Positions 63,280 to 64,000 of a stretch of 64,000 bases of DNA are shown one piece after another. Numbering within the stretch: position 1 is the first letter of the stretch; each line of letters begins with the position of its first letter. A program made the position numbers and the translations under genes. This DNA is from Siphonodentalium dalli (taxonomy: Eukaryota; Mollusca; Scaphopoda; Gadilida; Siphonodentaliidae), in NCBI GenBank assembly GCA_032622095.1, contig CP136066.1, forward strand, positions 66,906,278 through 66,970,277. The letters run 5' to 3'. Under the pieces are notes generated by a model, which did not search any database, was not told where the DNA came from, and saw nothing but the letters and a program-made list of their open reading frames with translations.

Positions 63280-64000
63280 CTAACAGGTGGACCCGACTTC
63301 GTCCGGGCTGTTTCCCCTCTGCTTTTCGGCGAATTGCGCGATTTGACATTGAATTGTCCATTTTAATGGTCAAGGTCAGGTCGGGGTCACGATTTGACCC
63401 GTCCAAAACACTCAGTGGACAAAAGTAACCCTATGTATCAAATTTCGTCGAAATCACATCAAAATTCGCGATTTGACCTTGAATTGACCCGATTTCAAGG
63501 TCAAGGTCACGTCGCATGTCATACCCGTTTCCGAGATCAGGTCTGCGCATGCGCGAAGCTGGCGTCGCACGGGCTCGGCGACCCGATAAAATTCGTATCC
63601 GGGGCAAGATACATTCACATACCAAATTTCAAGTCGATAGCTCCACCCGTTTCCGAGATCTGGTCTGCGCATGCGCGAAGCTTGCGTCGAACGGGCTCGG
63701 CGACCCGATAAAATTCGTATCCGGGGCAAGATACATTCACATACCAAATTTCAAGTCGATAGCTCCACCCGTTTCCGAGATCTGGTCTGCGCATGCGCGA
63801 AGCTTGCGTCGAACGGGCTCGGCGACCCGATAAAATTCGTATCCGGGGCAAGATACATATTCACATAGCAAATTTCAAGCCGATAGCTCCACCCGTTTCC
63901 GAGATCTCGTCTGCGAATGCGCGAAGCCACACGGGCTCGCCAATACGACCACCTGGTCAAACTACACACACGTACCAAGTTTCGTCCCGATCGGTCGAGA
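63280..64000 (-). mobile_element. Helitron family 2 on the minus strand, copy E (runs off the window)
   Basis: Its 3' end (ccggacgaagtcgggtccac, ctgttag) abuts the 5' end of copy D directly. The terminal CTAG has become TTAG. It contains a tandem satellite at 63524-63960. Confidence 0.6.
63524..63960. repeat. Four copies of a 122-bp unit inside Helitron E
   Basis: Units start cccgtttccgagatc at 63524, 63646, 63768 and 63892 and include tctgcgcatgcgcgaagc and gataaaattcgtatccgggg. Units 2 and 3 are almost identical. Confidence 0.93.

Noticed and set aside
63394-63978. Arg/Ser-rich frames on both strands
   Set aside because: Generated by the 122-bp tandem units inside Helitron E.

Overview
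The window is eukaryotic: AT-rich, intron-rich, crowded with transposons and satellites, and without operons or long continuous reading frames. The recognisable host genes are secreted PAN/apple plus C-type-lectin (CTLD) proteins built from small exons that all use phase-1 introns. That exon style, with the GACCTTGACCTT-rich Helitrons and many palindromic MITEs, suggests a marine invertebrate, most likely a mollusc. The species cannot be named from sequence alone.

Host genes (all + strand). Gene 1 enters from the left: an EGF-like exon (274-396), a CTLD first-half exon (10480-10656) and a CTLD last exon with stop (11734-11960). Gene 2 has a signal-peptide/PAN first exon (31601-31925), a CTLD first-half exon (38685 or 38748 to 38924) and a CTLD last exon with stop (49438-49670). 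Gene 3 is a second PAN first exon (56853-57171) followed only by a scrambled CTLD remnant (about 62345-62440). A decayed PAN exon lies at 23910-24101. Phases and residues match across copies: PAN exons end on the first base of a codon and CTLD exons begin on the second. Genes 2 and 3 lie in a segmental duplication (about 29.8-38.8 kb versus 55.2-62.4 kb) that was later interrupted by different transposons.

Mobile DNA. Almost everything else is repeats. (a) A roughly 70-bp near-perfect hairpin occurs at least 18 times, in a 390-400-bp satellite (1.7-6.3 kb) and inside several TTAA-flanked, piggyBac-like MITEs with different terminal repeats. (b) There are two Helitron families: one element at 2952-5833 with a relative ending at 61052, and one with tandem head-to-tail copies at 7389-9981 and 62748-64000. 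(c) There are hAT MITEs with 8-bp target duplications, two Harbinger-like elements, a Crypton-like tyrosine-recombinase pseudogene with an internally deleted derivative, decayed LINE reverse transcriptases, and several large foldback elements.

Most notable observations: a six-fold tandem array of the 62-bp block carrying the splice donor of the gene 2 PAN exon; an in-frame 63-bp duplication that doubles the splice acceptor of the gene 2 CTLD exon; hairpin MITEs 67 and 85 bp after the stop codons of both CTLD genes; two unrelated Helitron families inserted at the same base of the hairpin; loop inversion between sister hairpins; and a perfect 63-bp-arm palindrome at 37546-37713. No rRNA, confident tRNA or CRISPR array was seen.
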